Source: Pithys albifrons albifrons (taxonomy: Eukaryota > Chordata > Aves > Passeriformes > Thamnophilidae). Taken from it: a stretch of DNA of 64,000 bases. Below are positions 26,201 through 40,050 of the stretch, piece after piece. Every line of letters begins with the position of its first letter. Position 1 is the stretch's first letter. The stretch spans positions 3,419,057 through 3,483,056 of the forward strand of contig NC_092463.1 of NCBI RefSeq assembly GCF_047495875.1, in the 5' to 3' direction. A program made the translations under genes and the position numbers. The notes under the pieces were generated by a model, which saw nothing but the letters and a program-made list of their open reading frames with translations, did not search any database and was not told the origin of the DNA.

Positions 26201-29200
26201 AGGATAGGAACTCATGTGAAATGTGGACCCGGATTTCAATTTGAAACTTCTTGCCATTAAAGTTCAGGGTATGTTTGGGTCATGCAGCTCAGTGGGTTGA
26301 GATCTCTACAGGATATCAAGTTTTTTAAAGATACTTTTCATTTTCAGATGTGATGGTTAAAAAATCCTGGGTACAATAAACCATTTGACTTGGGGGAAAA
26401 AAAATGTTGAGCTATAAACTGAAACCAAAGCAGCTCAACTTGGGAGTGTCCCAGCTGCAGAAAACTCTTAATTTTAAAACATTTTGATTGATCCCCAATC
26501 TCTTCAAATTACAGTGCAGCAAGGGCTGTGCACCCTTCTGAAATCAGCCTATGCCTCAATTACTTCATCTGTGGATAAATTTCATTGTTATTTGAAACAT
26601 GTGCAAAAGGCAGATACCAGTATACCCTAAAATTGATTAAATATCTACCTCATTAAAGTACAAACCCTGAAGTACAAGAGGCCCTGCTAGGAGGGTTCAC
26701 TTTGCATTAAGAATTCTAAACCTTGCCAGGGAAATACCATTCTGGATCAATCCAGCTTAGCTGGACAACATCTGTATTTGAGCAGCTGGACACTCACAGC
26801 CCCACCACCTTCATCAGGGTTTTCACAGAGTCTCTACTGACAGTAAACACAAACTGGCTCACCTGGTTCACTCAGGCTGTCCCAAGGAGAAAGGCAAACA
26901 GGATCAATCCCTCCTCAGGTAAAACCCTGCAGTGAAAACCTTCATCCCATGAACTGACATTTTTTGAGCACCAGATTTGAATCAGAATATTTCAGGACGT
27001 TTCAGGAATTCAAAAGTGACTCAAGGAAATGTGAAACCTGACAGGCTGTTAGTCCATTCTGGGGGACTATTACCTTCCAGACAATTATTTTCAACATCTA
27101 ATTCTGAGGTTTGGAAAACCCTTGTGCCACTTCCCGTGAGGATTCACAGTCTGTTGGCCAAATGTGTCTCTGCCTTGTGATACAACACACTCAGTAACTG
27201 CATTTGCTGCCCTTGACACAATACACCACTGAGCATTCACAGACAGGAGGAAAATTTCATACCTTTGTTCTGAGACACTATTTAAAAAAAAAAGCAATGA
27301 TTAGTTTTAGAATATAAAAAAACTTACATAAACACAAAACTGTCAGGAAAGATGTAGGTGTAGTCAGTCCCACCTTGGCAAGGGAGCAAATAGGTGAGGA
27401 GTATTCAGACATTCTGGCTGGATGGAACAATTTTTCCTGCCCTTCTACTACAAGATTGGAGGTGCCCAAATAGCAGGAAATGGCACTTCCTGGAGGGGAG
27501 TTCTCTCAATTTTTCATGAATGCAGGAAAGCCCCTAAGCATCCCAGCATACCCTTGGAAAAAACAGAGTCGTGGATGTGTGCTGGATCAGTTTGAACAGG
27601 CTGCTCCCAGTTGCTGCCTTCTTTTCCAAGGGAGAATTGGGAGGAGGCAGAGGAATTGCTCCAGAGGTGGTGGCCTGCACTTCATGGATACCCTTCACAG
27701 GAGCTCACAACTGTTGCCATGCACCTCATGGAATGGAAGTCCAGGAATCCCTTAAGGAAAACAGGAGTCATGATCTTGGGTGTCCATCACCCAGACAACT
27801 CCAGAAGCCAGTTCAAGCTCCATGAGTTCCTTCCTAAAAAGAAGGAGCAGGTTGCAAAGTGGTTTAATCCCCTGGGTGAGCCCTGTGCAGCCTGGGGAGC
27901 ACAGCTGAGCCCCCCTACAATCCAGAACCTCTCCAGGTGTCTTTCAGCCCCATTTTGCTCCTACAGTTTTGGGAGGAGCAGTTCAGCTCCAGGATGCTGC
28001 TGCTCAGAGCCATGTCCACAAGGTGTGCAACAGTTAAGTCAGGAATTTGAACAGGATGAGTTACAGGGTTGTATCAGGTTTAAATCAATCCCTTTTCAGC
28101 AGGGCACTTATGTATGTGATTACCTTTAAAGCTGCATGTTCCTCATTAAGTCAGTGGGGTTAAGTACAGCCTTAATGATATAAGAATGATCAGAATATGC
28201 TTAACTATTTTACAGATGGCAACTGAGCCAGGACCCTCATTAGTGTTCCTGCTACACTGACAGAGGTTCTGGTCCCTTTTACTACAAGGGAAATGGGGAT
28301 GTGGTCTTTCATATTATTTCAAGCATTAAATCCAAATGCAGTTTCCAGAAGAAAGCCACTCAAACCCTCACGGACATCCCAGCTATGTTACTGTACATCC
28401 CACCTCCTGAGCTCTGCAGGAAAATGTCTTCTGAGTGTGGAAGTGGCAGTTCCCATCCCTGCAGGGCAAGATGCAAAACCTGCATTATTGGAGAATTGCT
28501 TGTAAACATGGCATGAGGTTTGTTTTCTAAAATGCTGCAGTGAACAATTTGTCTCTGACTCCAGGTCTGACAAACAAGCCTCTTTAGGCTCATTGGGACA
28601 AAGATCAGGAATGCTTCAGTGGAGCTAAGGGTGGAATCAGGTGCTTCTTCCTGCCTGTACACCTCAAAGGCAGCACTAACAGGAAAGAAAATGAATTCTG
28701 AGATGAAAACTTCAGAGAATTTAGCTGCCAAACTGTAACAAGCCTCTACTAAATATCTGTGGACTAAAATCTTTTGAGAGCCACACAGCTTGCCCAGATT
28801 TGGGAAAATTTGTATAGGGATGCCAAGAGATGTCTCCATTTGATATCAGAAGAACTTCCACACCAAATTTCAAGTGTTTGTCCAAAGCCTGCCTGGGCTC
28901 ATGATGAGAATGGACAAACCTTTGGTTTGCTGGTTTGATTTAAGCACTGGGTTTTTATTAATGCATTTCTAGTAGAGTGAGTGGAGTGCAGTTAATTAAA
29001 ACCAGTTAAAAAGCTGGAAGAGAGATCAGTGCAATATGTACTTAAAGCATTTGGGTTTTTCTGGGGATACCAACAGAGATTTAAAATAAAAAGTTAGGAA
29101 TAAAGTTTCTTGATTTTAAGGGTAAATAATATGGCTAAGGGATGTTAGACCTTCCAGTGACTCCTGGTGGAGAAAAGAACAAGGAATATCAGTGTAAAAC

Positions 29201-30450
29201 ACTCTCACCCATAACACGAGGGCTGAGGGACCCTTTTACCTGAAGGCACTGCCCAAAAAGGTACTTCCCTCTGGGCACTTCCACATGTGCAATTCCTGTG
29301 GAGCAACAACAAGATCCAACAACCAGTTCCTGGCAGGTGAGATTCAGCTCCAGTCAGCTGGAAAAAAATCTCAAGGGAAATCTCATGATAGTGTTTGTTT
29401 CTGTCTTCTTCCATCTATTTGAGTACCTAATTCTCCCCTCATACCCCAAATTTCTGGGTCGTGATGAAAATATAAAACCCAAAAAGTACTGAATAAGGAG
29501 AAAAATATTAGAAGTTTGTTGAAGGTACTGGCAAAATGGTTAGTGATTTTCCTCTTCCTGAAAGTGTCAAGGAAAGTAAGACATATATGACAAATTTCCA
29601 GTAGAAAATAATTAATTTCAATCAATAAAACCCTAATAATACAAAAACAAAAATAGATTTTCAGCATAAAATATCTTTTGGGATTTAGTAAAAACTTTCC
29701 ATGAAAGTAGACATTTTCTACATAAAAACCAAAAAGTCTCCATGTCTTACCAAAAACGAATCAACAGGAAATTTATGGCCATGGATACTCTTTGGTGCAT
29801 CTTTGTATTTTAAGTTTCCTTATTGGAGTTTTTCCTGAGTTTAATCCTGGTGGGCCACTAAGAACAGCACCTTTGTGATTCCTTTCACAGAAACATGGAG
29901 TGATCCCAGAGACAGCCAGTGGGCCAGGAGGATCCAGGAATGATGTTGTAATTCCTTAAGGCTCTGTGGCTTTACTGGGGATTTCTTTCCACTGGTCTCC
30001 AAAGACTCTTCCTGAGTATGACTCCTCCACCCAGGATGTGTCCATGGGAAGGTTTTATCCTTTAGGACAGAGGGAAATGTGAAGAAAAATGTGAAATCTA
30101 TTTTAAATGCAAAGCAAGATGAAGCAGATAAAGGAGTGATTTTAAGTTAAGCTAATGAGAGGTGTACAAATCATTTTAAAATCAATATAATTATTTCTTA
30201 AGCTTTTTAGAAACACCCATTCCTTGGGAGGACAATGGCTGGGACACACTGACAGTGGAGGCAGGTGCTGCCACCTCAACATGTAATTCACTGAGTGTTA
30301 TCAAGTGCCTCCCTCACTTTTAAACTGACTACAAAATCAAATTAATTTGGTTCTAGTTTATAAATCAAATAAAATATGCACAAGATCCCTCCCTTTTCTC
30401 CGTGTTCACTACACTCACCAGGAATAAGGTTCCACAAGGGGCAGGGATTT
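23201..30450. other. 7.2-kb CR1-free unique block
   Basis: No CR1 copy is seen, in contrast to the flanks. Faint traces of old repeats occur at 25720-25780 (GGCCAAATTCTGCT) and 28205-28235 (MIR-like). The 172-codon + frame at 27611-28129 is the longest non-repeat frame of the block but has no recognisable domain. Confidence 0.5.
23480..24190. promoter_or_regulatory. Candidate conserved non-coding stretch
   Basis: Repeat-free, with an ATCAAAG (TCF/LEF core) at 23834-23840, TTAATTTTG just after, an E-box CATCTG near 23905, and further A/T-rich homeodomain-like sites. No coding frame spans it. Function is inference from composition and position in a gene-poor, CR1-poor block. Confidence 0.25.
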
Positions 30451-30940
30451 ACAGTTCAGGAAAGAGACTGAGGGGCTGGAGCGGGGCCAGAGAAGAGCAA
30501 CAAGGCTGGAGAAGGGACTGGAGCACAAGTGCTGTGGGGAGAGGCTGAAGGAGCTGGGGGTGTTTAGCCTGGAGAAGAGGAGGCTCAGAGGTGACCTCAG
30601 CACTGTCTGGAACTGCCTGAAGGGAAGTTCTGGCCAGGTGGGGGTTGGTCTCTTCTCCCAGGCACTCAGCAATAGGACAAGGGGGCACGATGGGCTCAAG
30701 CTCTGCCAGGGGAAATTGAAGTTGCAGATCAGAAACAAATTCTTTGCAGAGAGAGTGCTCAGGCATTGGAATGGGCTGCCCAGAGAGGGGGTGGATTCCC
30801 CATCCCTGGAGGTTTTTAAAGTGAGATTGGACATGGCACTGAGTGCCATGATCTGGTAAAGGGACTGGAGTAGGACCAAGGGTTGGACTTGATGATCTCG
30901 GAGGTCTTTTCCAACCCAGTCCATTCTGTGATTCTATGAG
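30451..30940 (+). repeat. B-type CR1 3' end
   Basis: From ACAGTTCAGGAAAGAGACTG to CCATTCTGTGATTCTATGAG. It begins close to the region that starts the copy at 45470. Confidence 0.96.
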
Positions 30941-32109
30941 TGCAAGGCCCCAGCAGAGATTTGAGGGAAACAGTAGGAACAGCATCCAGGTTCCTGGCTT
31001 GCTCCACACAGAGCTGTGCTGACAGTCTGGAGTTCCCTTCACACTGTCACAGTCAGGCTGCTCACACCGTGTCCCCGCTCCTTGTCCCTTCCATGTCATT
31101 TGACTTCCTTGACTCATATTTAGCTCTGATGAGGTTCCACACACCCATCCCCACAGACTGAGGCCCCACATCCCCTCTTCATGCTGCTCAGCAAGCTCAG
31201 CCAAACATCCATGCTGAGGCAGCTTCCCAGGCATCCCTGCAAGGGATTTCCTTGAGAGGGTTCTGGTTCCAAACCCAGCCCAACAAAGCAAAGGGCTTTC
31301 CCCCACACCTTCCTGTCAGGGCCTTAATTCCAGCCCAATGTCACTGTCACCTCATCAGACACACACAGAGGTGCCAACAAAGTGATGTCCCACCTCAGAA
31401 CTCCAGTTTGTCACCACTTCCATGTCAGTGACAATTCCTATTATTTCCACAGATCTCCAGGATGTGAATCCGGGGTATGGGCTGTAAACATAATTCACAA
31501 AACAAGCTGAGGCTGCATTGACAAAGTGTATTTCTTACTCCTTTAAACACTCAACACACCAAATACATAAAACATCTTGTTTATGAACATCTTCCTGTGT
31601 GGACAGACTCACTCTAGAGAATCAGCCCATTTTCTTTGTGTCACATGAATGAAAATCAGCACTGGAAGATAATCTACTGTGGACCCATTTATTGTGATTT
31701 ATTGAAGTATAAGACACTACTTTTAAACATATTTGGTGTAACCCACCTGAGAGTGACCATCTGGTTAAACAGGATTTTTCTAAGAGATTTCAAAAAGTTG
31801 CTGCACTTGGCCTGCAGATACTAATGCTAAAAAACCTCAGCAGTAAGGAAAAAAGTCCAATTACACAAAGGCATAAAGAATTCCTGATCGAAACTCTGCA
31901 TCATATCCTTGACTGCTGCAAATTGGCATGAAGCAACTTACATGGAGCAGGAATGTGGTGAGCTATTTAAACATGAATGGCTGTAATTCCATAGCATCTG
32001 AAATCCTTTTTCTAGAGGAACTCGGGCAACCAGAGTTCACCAGATTGCAATGAGTATCTCACAGACATGATGCTGCAGGATAGAAAGTGTGCTGGTTGTT
32101 TCCCAGCAA
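30941..32109. other. Unique intergenic DNA
   Basis: No gene recognised; the long - frame entering here from the CR1 copy is not supported. Confidence 0.45.
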
Positions 32110-32215
32110 GGAACTCGAGCATGTGCTTATCTTTAAGCTTATGAGCAGTCACACTGAAGGCCCAGGTTTGTGCCTGAAATTAAACATCAGTTCAAGGATT
32201 TGGCTGGGTCAGGGC
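32110..32215. repeat. Possible ancient amniote palindromic repeat
   Basis: GCATGTGCTTATCTTTAAGC, GAGCAGTCACACTGAAG and the end GGCTGGGTCAGGGCC resemble an old palindromic element common in bird and reptile DNA. It is heavily eroded and identified from memory only. Confidence 0.35.
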
Positions 32216-32322
32216 CAATGCAATTTTAAAAGCACCAACTTCAAAAGCAGGGATTGCTTTGGGAACAGCTCCTCAGGTGCAGCCAGACTGAGCTCAGCTG
32301 ACAGACATGGGAGGGATGGAAA

Positions 32323-32606
32323 TCCCAGGCACACAGCAATAGGACAAGGGGGCACGATGGGCTCAAGCTCTGCCAGGGGAAATTGAAGTTGCAGATCAGA
32401 AAAAAATTCTTTCCAGAGGGAGTAATCAGGCATTGGAATGGGCTGCCCAGAGAGGGGGTGGATTCCCCATTCCTGGAGGTTTTTCAACTGAGATTGGCCG
32501 TGGCACTGAGTGCCATGATCTGGTAAAGGGACTGGAGTTGGCCCAAGGGTTGGACTTGATGATCTCGGAGGTCTTTTCCAACCCAATCCATTCTATGATT
32601 CTATGA
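32323..32606 (+). repeat. B-type CR1 3' end
   Basis: Begins at CCCAGGCACACAGCAATAGG and ends CCATTCTATGATTCTATGA. Confidence 0.96.
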
Positions 32607-32715
32607 AGTCATTGTCACTTCTCTGCTTCCCAGTAATCTCAGGCCTGACAGTCTCTCATTTAACCAGCATTTTCAAGTTATTGAACATGTATTAAGAGTA
32701 GTAAAAGAATTTAAA

Positions 32716-32780
32716 ATCATAGAATCATGGAATCGATTGGGTTGGAAAAGACCTCCGAGATCATCAAGTCCAATCCTTAA
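32716..32780 (-). repeat. B-type CR1 tail fragment
   Basis: ATCATAGAATCATGGAATCG and AGACCTCCGAGATCATCAAG: 65 bases, facing the copy at 32323 tail-to-tail 109 bases away. Confidence 0.93.
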
Positions 32781-33787
32781 TAAAATAAACTTACACAAAA
32801 CTTTGCAAAGTGTAGCATACATATACCTTCAGCTCAGTGTCCCAAAATGAAAATAGAAGATCTAAAAATCTGACTCAAAGATTTGAATTAGCTGTTTTGT
32901 CAATAACTGAGTATTACGCAGCATTAACCTGCAACTTCAGCTTTTAAAGTAAGTCAAGAAGACAGGAAGTAGAGATGGAAATCAGAAAGAATAAGAGCTG
33001 CAAAATTAAGCTGTTTTCTTTCACATGTGAAATTCCATATAAAATACTTCCCTATAAATAGTTGTCAATAAACACAACTGCTGCAAATGTATTTGGTAAA
33101 TGTTGAGGTCAAAGGCCTCAACTGTTTATTGCCTTGTAAACTCAAAGGCAAGTAAATTTATTGCCTGAATGAGTTTCAGAGTATTGGCCATCATAAAAAC
33201 TCTGCATCCAAGGTACAAACCAGTCCATGGTTATTCCACACACAACTCAGGGGCCACCACCACGTGTAGCATAATTCAAAGTATCAGAAATATATCAGAA
33301 ATATATTGTTGCTGTGCTGGATATCCACTGCACTTCACAGCTGGGAGAACGGGTCTCACAGTTTATGTGAGCTGGGTCTTGAAGACAGAAGATTAGCACT
33401 TTAAAGCACTTATTTTCCCTAATTTTCAAAAGGTTGAATGGGTTCCATAACTTTCTCTAAACTCACTAGAACCATGGCTGATGTTTCGTGCCAAATCCTG
33501 TTCTTAGATCCATTATTGATAACTATACTTCCAGGATTAAAGTGTTGAGAATCTTATTATCTTCCAACTCCAAAGGGTCAGTTCAGGAAACAAAGTGTAT
33601 ATATAAACATAAATATATTTTCTTGACTAGGGTTATACTTAGGGAATATTATGTTTCTGTCCTCCAAAGTTACAGCTCTAGAGTTGAATGTGTTCAGTGC
33701 CCTTCCTCTCAGTGTTCCTTTCTCAAGTACTGTATGACTATTAATTAATGTAAATTAGGAGAGAACAGATACGAATTTACACAAATT
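32781..33787. other. Unique A/T-rich intergenic DNA
   Basis: No gene or transposon recognised. Confidence 0.45.
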
Positions 33788-34145
33788 AGGGGTGACCTCA
33801 GCACTGTCTAGAACTGCCTGAAGGGAAGTTCTGGCCAGGTGGGGGTTGGTCTCTTCTCCCAGGCACTCAGCAATAGGACAAGGGGGCACGATGGGCTCAA
33901 GCTCTGCCAGGGGAAATTGAAGTTGGAGATTTTGAAAAAAATTCTTTGCAGAGAGAGAGAGTGCTCAGGCATTGGAATGGGCTGCCCAGAGAGGGGGTGG
34001 ATTCACCATCCCTGGAGGTTTTTAACCTGAGATTGGCCGTGGCACTGAGTGCCATGATCTGGTAAAGGGACTGGAGCTGGCCCAAGGGTTGGACTTGATG
34101 ATCTCAGAGGTCTTTTTCAGCCCAATCCATTCTATGATTCTATGA
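33788..34145 (+). repeat. B-type CR1 3' end
   Basis: From GGGGTGACCTCAGCACTGTC to CATTCTATGATTCTATGA. It has an extra GAGA in the CAGAGAGAGAGAG stretch near 33950 and the CTGTCTAGAACTG variant shared with the copy at 44972. Confidence 0.96.
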
Positions 34146-35407
34146 AATTGGACCAAGAGACCATTCTAGGCTCAAGCCAACATGTACCATGAAACATGCA
34201 GCCAGTCCTAGTAACTTTGGGGTAATTTTTAATCCCCCTTTAGTGTGGTCAAAAGGGTCCTGTCCAGCTGCCCAAACTGTGCTTTCCAATCCAACTGGAG
34301 CCACACCCTGCCTTTCCTCTGTGAGTCCAGCCATGAGCAGCTGATGGTCAGCAGGCAAAGCTTTGCAGAGTGTTATTTGGGAATGAAACTGCTGTTCCAT
34401 GTGCCAGTCAGGAGCCTCACTCTCCTCACTGTACATGTGTAGAGGGGCACATGGCAGAGCAGCACAGACAGGGCCTCACAGAGACAGGAAACCCACCAAA
34501 AAGACACCAGCAACAGCCACACTTTAAAAAATCTACTGCCACAGACCTGCAAGCTCAAATAAATCAGAGATCTAAATACAAAACAGGAACATGCACAGGT
34601 ACATCTCATTTCCTACAGAACAAGTACAGCATGCAAGGGTTTGGGTTTATTCCAGGCAGATCTGTTCTCAAATATTGTTCCCATCAAACAGAACTCTCTT
34701 AGCTTTCCTCCAGCCACTCCTCTGAAATGTTATAAGATAAAACCACTGCTCCATCTGAGAAATCTACCCCAGGAAATTCCACATGCTGCACAATCAAAGG
34801 CACAAACACCTTGTCAAAGCCAACAAACCACCATTTAAACTGAAAGGTGCCATGCAAGGTACTGTCAAGCTGACCCTCTTGTTTCTACCTGTAGCTTTTA
34901 TAAAAACACAGGTAATCCAAACCACATTAACACATTACAAGCACAATACTGTGACATGGTTATGTTTGAGTGGGCAAATCACAAAATTCAACCCTTTCTT
35001 CCATGTTCCCAGAACAGCTTTACCTTATGATGCTGATATACAGGAGCCCAAATGCAGAGCACTTATGACTGAAGCCTTCCCTGGAGAAAACTATTCCCAT
35101 CTCCAAGAAATTCAGCAGGAACTCTGCTCCTTCCCACACCAGAACCACTGAATGCACCCACTGCTGGGGATTTACCATTTACAGGCACCCAGTCCTTGTG
35201 GGAAAGGCCCAGAAGGCAGCACCTCCCTCCTTAGTGCAGCCTAACAGAGAAATTACCCAACACAGACCACTCTCACAGGAGCAGCTGCACTGAGGTTAAT
35301 GGGACCAGTCAGCAGAAGAGTTAAAGCAAATTACAATGGGGAGAAAACAAGCCAAACAATAGGAATGCAGGAATATTAAATACAAAACACTTCCAGGTAC
35401 TTCCAGG
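34146..35407. other. Unique intergenic DNA
   Basis: Open frames of 98-122 codons at 34140-35151 lie on both strands and have no recognisable content. Confidence 0.4.
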
Positions 35408-35795
35408 GGTTGTTTAGCCTGGAGAAGAGGAGACTCAGAGGTGACCTCAGCACTGTCTGGAACTCTCTGAAGGAAAGGTCTGGCCAGGTGGGGATTGGTC
35501 TCTTCTCCCAGACACTCAGCAATAGGACAAGGGGGCACGATGGGCTCAAGCTCTGCCAAGGAAAATTGAAGTTGGAGAGCAGAAAAAAATTCTTTGCAGA
35601 GAGAGTGCTCAGGCATTGGAATGGGCTGCCCAGAGAGGGGGTGGATTCCCCATCCCTGGAGGTTTTTCAACTGAGATTGGCCGTGGCACTGAGTGCCATG
35701 ATCTGGTAAAGGGACTGGAGTTGGACCAAGGGTTGGACTTGATGATCTCAGAGGTCTTTTCCATCCCAACTGATTCTATGAGTCTGTGATCCTGT
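35408..35795 (+). repeat. B-type CR1 3' end
   Basis: From GTTGTTTAGCCTGGAGAAGA to GATTCTATGAGTCTGTGATC. It has several private changes (CTCTCTGAAGGAAAGG). Confidence 0.96.
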
Positions 35796-38700
35796 AAGGC
35801 TGTTTAGCACAGTTAAAGCAACGTCAATTGAGTGATTTTTCATTACCCCCCATCACACTTTCACTCAAACAATGCAGCCATGAACTTTTCTTGGCTTAAC
35901 ATGCGACATGAACAGGGCACTGTTGCTTAATCATTCCCCATGATGTTTATAGGATGGAAATAAGATCTTAATATAACTAGAGAGGTCACAGGAGGGACAC
36001 TTTAAAGGCTGCACTGCCATGTGTGTCAATACCAAGGGCTCAGCAACATCTGGCTCAATTCATTTTTTAGCTGTTTACTAACTGGAGCCCAGGTGTTATT
36101 TCCTCTTTGAGATGGGAAATGCCTTTAATTGATGTTGGTGCACCTCCCTCATGCCAAAGGGGCACTCAGGAGACACTGTGAAAACCAGGGAAGCACTTGT
36201 GGGAGAAACTGGGGCTGGGGTTTGCCCATGGCATCTCTTCAGACCACAGGCCCTCAGAACAGAGGCTGTGTCTGACTGTGCTCTGACAGCCTGAGTTGGG
36301 ACAAGGCTTCTCAGAGCTTCTGGAACACAAATGTAGGAGATGATGACAAATTCCAAAATCCCTACCCTCCTTTCAACAATGAAAATGTACTACTTAGGCA
36401 TTATATTTTCCCAAATTTCTCCCAGAACAAGGTACAGCCTTTAGGGAACTTTGCCCTTCTAGAAAGGCAGTTTTCAAAAACGATCACCTGTTGCTACACC
36501 CTTTCAAAGAGACCTTTCGATCAGTTGGACTCAGTTTGTCTTCCAAAGCTCAGTTAAACAACAGCAAAGCTGCTCATGAATAATTTTTCACAAGAAGCCT
36601 TTTTTTCATCCATGTTTGGCAGAAAGCAGAAACAATTTGAGGCTGTTTGAGAAAAATCAAACTTGCCTCAGATGATCTGTATCCCCAACCAAGTTCAGAG
36701 CACAGCTGCAGATAGGTTGTGTAGATATGAGCTTTTGCACTCACACAAACATCAAACCACATTAATGGCCACAGGAACATGCCAGAAAAGCTCATTTGAA
36801 AATCATTATGCATTTATTTCTACGAGTAACACCTTGTGGCCCCTGCTGTGAGTGTGGTTGTGGTGCAGCCATTTCCTTTTATGTCAGAAATGGTTTTTTG
36901 GAAGCTTGGCATGAGAAACACACTAATATTTTTGTTAAGAGAAATGTTAGATTCCACAGCAGGTCCTCAAGAGCAGCAGTGCAATGCAAGTATTCCGATT
37001 TTTATCACTTGTAACCCGATTTCAGCTTTTACATCAGAATAAAACCCCTTCAAAGCTAATTTCAGCCCAGTCCCAAGGGAGCATTTGTCCATATCATGAA
37101 GGCCAGGGGTTTATTTAACACGATTACACACACATGCTGGTGCAGTCAGATGCCCAACTGGAGCAGCAGAGCTAAGACAGGTCAGGATGAAGGTGCACTG
37201 GTGGGGCTTGGCGGGGAACCTGCTTTTAGTGCTCTTGGCTCTAGCTGAGAACATCAGTTTCTCGTTGGTGAGTTCTGAAAACAAAATTCTTTCCAAAGGA
37301 AAAAAAAAAAAAAGAGAAGAAATAAATCCCTTCACAAATTCTACTTTGGGCAATTGTGTATCGGTGTCATAACTTAAAATCAACAAAGCGTACAAAGGAC
37401 GTGAATCAAAGTTAAACATCTGTGGACATGACATTCTTTGATTCTGTTTCTTACACACACTTTTGAAAACAGGCTTCTGATGCATCAGGCTCAGCTGGCA
37501 GGAGCATTTCATCCAAGTTCTCTCCACCAGTGCTCCTCCACAGGTACTAAGCCCCTCTGGGGAATGCAGGCACAGAGGTAATAAACATATTCGTTTCATT
37601 ACAACATCTTAAAAAATGTAAAAATTCTAAAAAACCAACTGTAAGCTGACCTGTAGCCAAAGTACACATTAATTATACAGCTTAAGTCAGGCGGATGCTC
37701 AAGGAAAAGAGATATAATGTTACACCCAGCTGGATACTTTGTAGTTAGCACAAATGTAATATAAAGCGTACCAGAGTTTGTCAAGTGTCTGTCTGGATTT
37801 TCAGTTTTCATTAGTACCATAATTAAAACCACATTTTCAGCTATATTACCTATAACAAGAAAGGAATGAGAAATGAGGTTGTCAAGGTCAGTCTCTTTCT
37901 GCTCTTTATCCTGAGTATCTGCAGGCCACAAGCTGTTGAATTTGGTGTAAACCAGAGTAATAGGAAGGAATGTCACGTTACAACCAAACCTTTGTGGTTG
38001 AGAAGACAAACTGATGAGGTCACTTCCTCCTAATCACCAGCAGAGCGTGTTTATCAACAGCCACATAAGTCAGGGGGACAGGAGGCAGCTGACAGACAGA
38101 CTGACAGATCCATGGAAACACAAACACCCCGACAGGGCTGATGCACACAACGTTCCTTGGGATCCTGCACTTGGTCCTGTGCTGTCACAGTCCCCCCATC
38201 CGTAAATGACACTTTTTATGTGGCTTATTGTGCCCTTTCTATGGCTTGGCACAGAGAGCACAGCAAAGATTCGGAAAATAGGAACAATCCATAAGTTGGA
38301 CAAGAAGAGACTAAGAAATTTAGACGCAGATTCATATTTTTAGCACTTTCAGGGAGTTCACACTTTTGCTTAAAACGTCTAAGGCAAAGTGACAGAGGCA
38401 GCAAAGAGAATTCCCCAGAGAGGGGCATGTTGTTCCAATCATTACAGTGGATGCCTTAATTAGAGATTGGTGGTGAAAGGTAGCACAGCTTCATCAGACT
38501 CAGCAGAGCTCAACATTAAGGATCTGACACATAAATTTCAGTATCAGAAAATGCAATTTTTTGCATATTCAGGTGCAAAGAAATCGTTGAGGCAACCAAG
38601 GCACCAGTGAATGCAAATGGGATTCACTAGATGCAGTTTAGATGGTAAATATGGGGTTAGCTTTCATGAAACCTGTTAAAAAAAACACAATAAAAAAGCA

Positions 38701-40050
38701 AAGAGCTGCTCAGTCATGTTAAATATGACAGTTTGTGATCCTAAAAATGGATTTTCGCTTCATTTAAAAAACACCCAAACAAACAACTACTATGAAGGAG
38801 ATGAGTGAAGTATTACGACAGTGAAAGACTTAAAAACGATACCCCAGGAGATAACGTTGGGAGAATAAAGTGAAAGAGCTCATATAAAATACAAAAGGTG
38901 TGTTGTAAAGAAGGATCAGAAGGGCAGACTTTGAGCTTCATCCAGTCATAAATCAAAAGCTTGTTCTCCATCATTCTTGCCTATGAGGTCAGCTTTGATT
39001 CCCAAGCCACAATTCCCAAAGGATGGAGGTATTTCTGTTGGCAAGTACGTGTCTGTCTTCCCCCAGGCTGGCTCTGCCAGCCCTGCTGTCACCAGGCGCT
39101 GTCATTATCTCAATCTCTTTACTGCCCAGGATTGTTCTGTCCTGGAGCCACAGGGAACTATCACAGGGCTGTGACAGGAAAACCCACCTGGAAGACTGAG
39201 GGAACTTGCAACAGATTAATTGACAAAGAGGTTTATCAAGCCAGGCCATCTGCAATAGTTCAGTCATTGTCCTTCACAGGGGCCAAATGCTTCAGCATGG
39301 CAGGCTCCTGGTGGCATCAGGGATACAAAAGTTATACCAAATAAATGTGTTAAAAAACAGTTTAAAAACTCTACCACCAAAAAATATAGTAACAACTCTC
39401 CACCCAGTCACGTGCTTCGTGTTCTTTGTGTCTGAGTAACTCAAGCATCAACCTTTGAGCTTTTACTGTCCACACTCACAAGAACAGTCTGTGTTAGCAG
39501 AGCTGCCCACCCGAGCACCAGAGCCTGGCCCAGCACCTCATTCTGCACTCAGGCACCTCCCTGTGCATAAATAAAGGGCAGATCCTTCCAATACAGAAGG
39601 ATGTACAAAATACGTTGAGAATGTTTTTCCCCAACTGCCAAATAATGTACCAAACCACATAATAACTATAATTTTTATTCCAAGTCTAAAAAAATATTAA
39701 TTTAAAAACACTTCTTGAGTGTTATCAATACAGCAGGGTTTTATAATGTTCTTACAGAGTGCACTCTATTATTTGCTTCTTCAGTATCATAATGGTTTTA
39801 CTTCAGTAATTCTCACTTAATACAGAGAAACGCTGCCGTGTGGTGTAAAACCTGATAGTTACTGCGAGTATCTTTTAACGAAGATAACATTTACACAGAA
39901 TAATTCAGACACCCGATCCTGTGTTTCTAGAGACAAAACCCCTCATTCTTCTGACAACAATCCGTGAGGGAAAGGCACCGATGGGAGTAAAGCCCAAATT
40001 TCTAATACAAGATCGCCCTCTACTGCTCAGGAGAGAGGAAAACTGGCGAG
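35796..40050. other. 4.2-kb CR1-free unique block
   Basis: No CR1 and no gene recognised. A poly-A run lies at 37300-37314. An octamer ATGCAAAT lies at 38611-38618 in an otherwise unremarkable stretch. The 162-codon - frame at 37111-37599 and 136-codon - frame at 37599-38009 have no domain. Confidence 0.45.

Noticed and set aside
30449..31306. 285-codon - strand frame extending beyond a CR1 copy
   Set aside because: More than half is CR1 antisense and the remainder has no recognisable domain.
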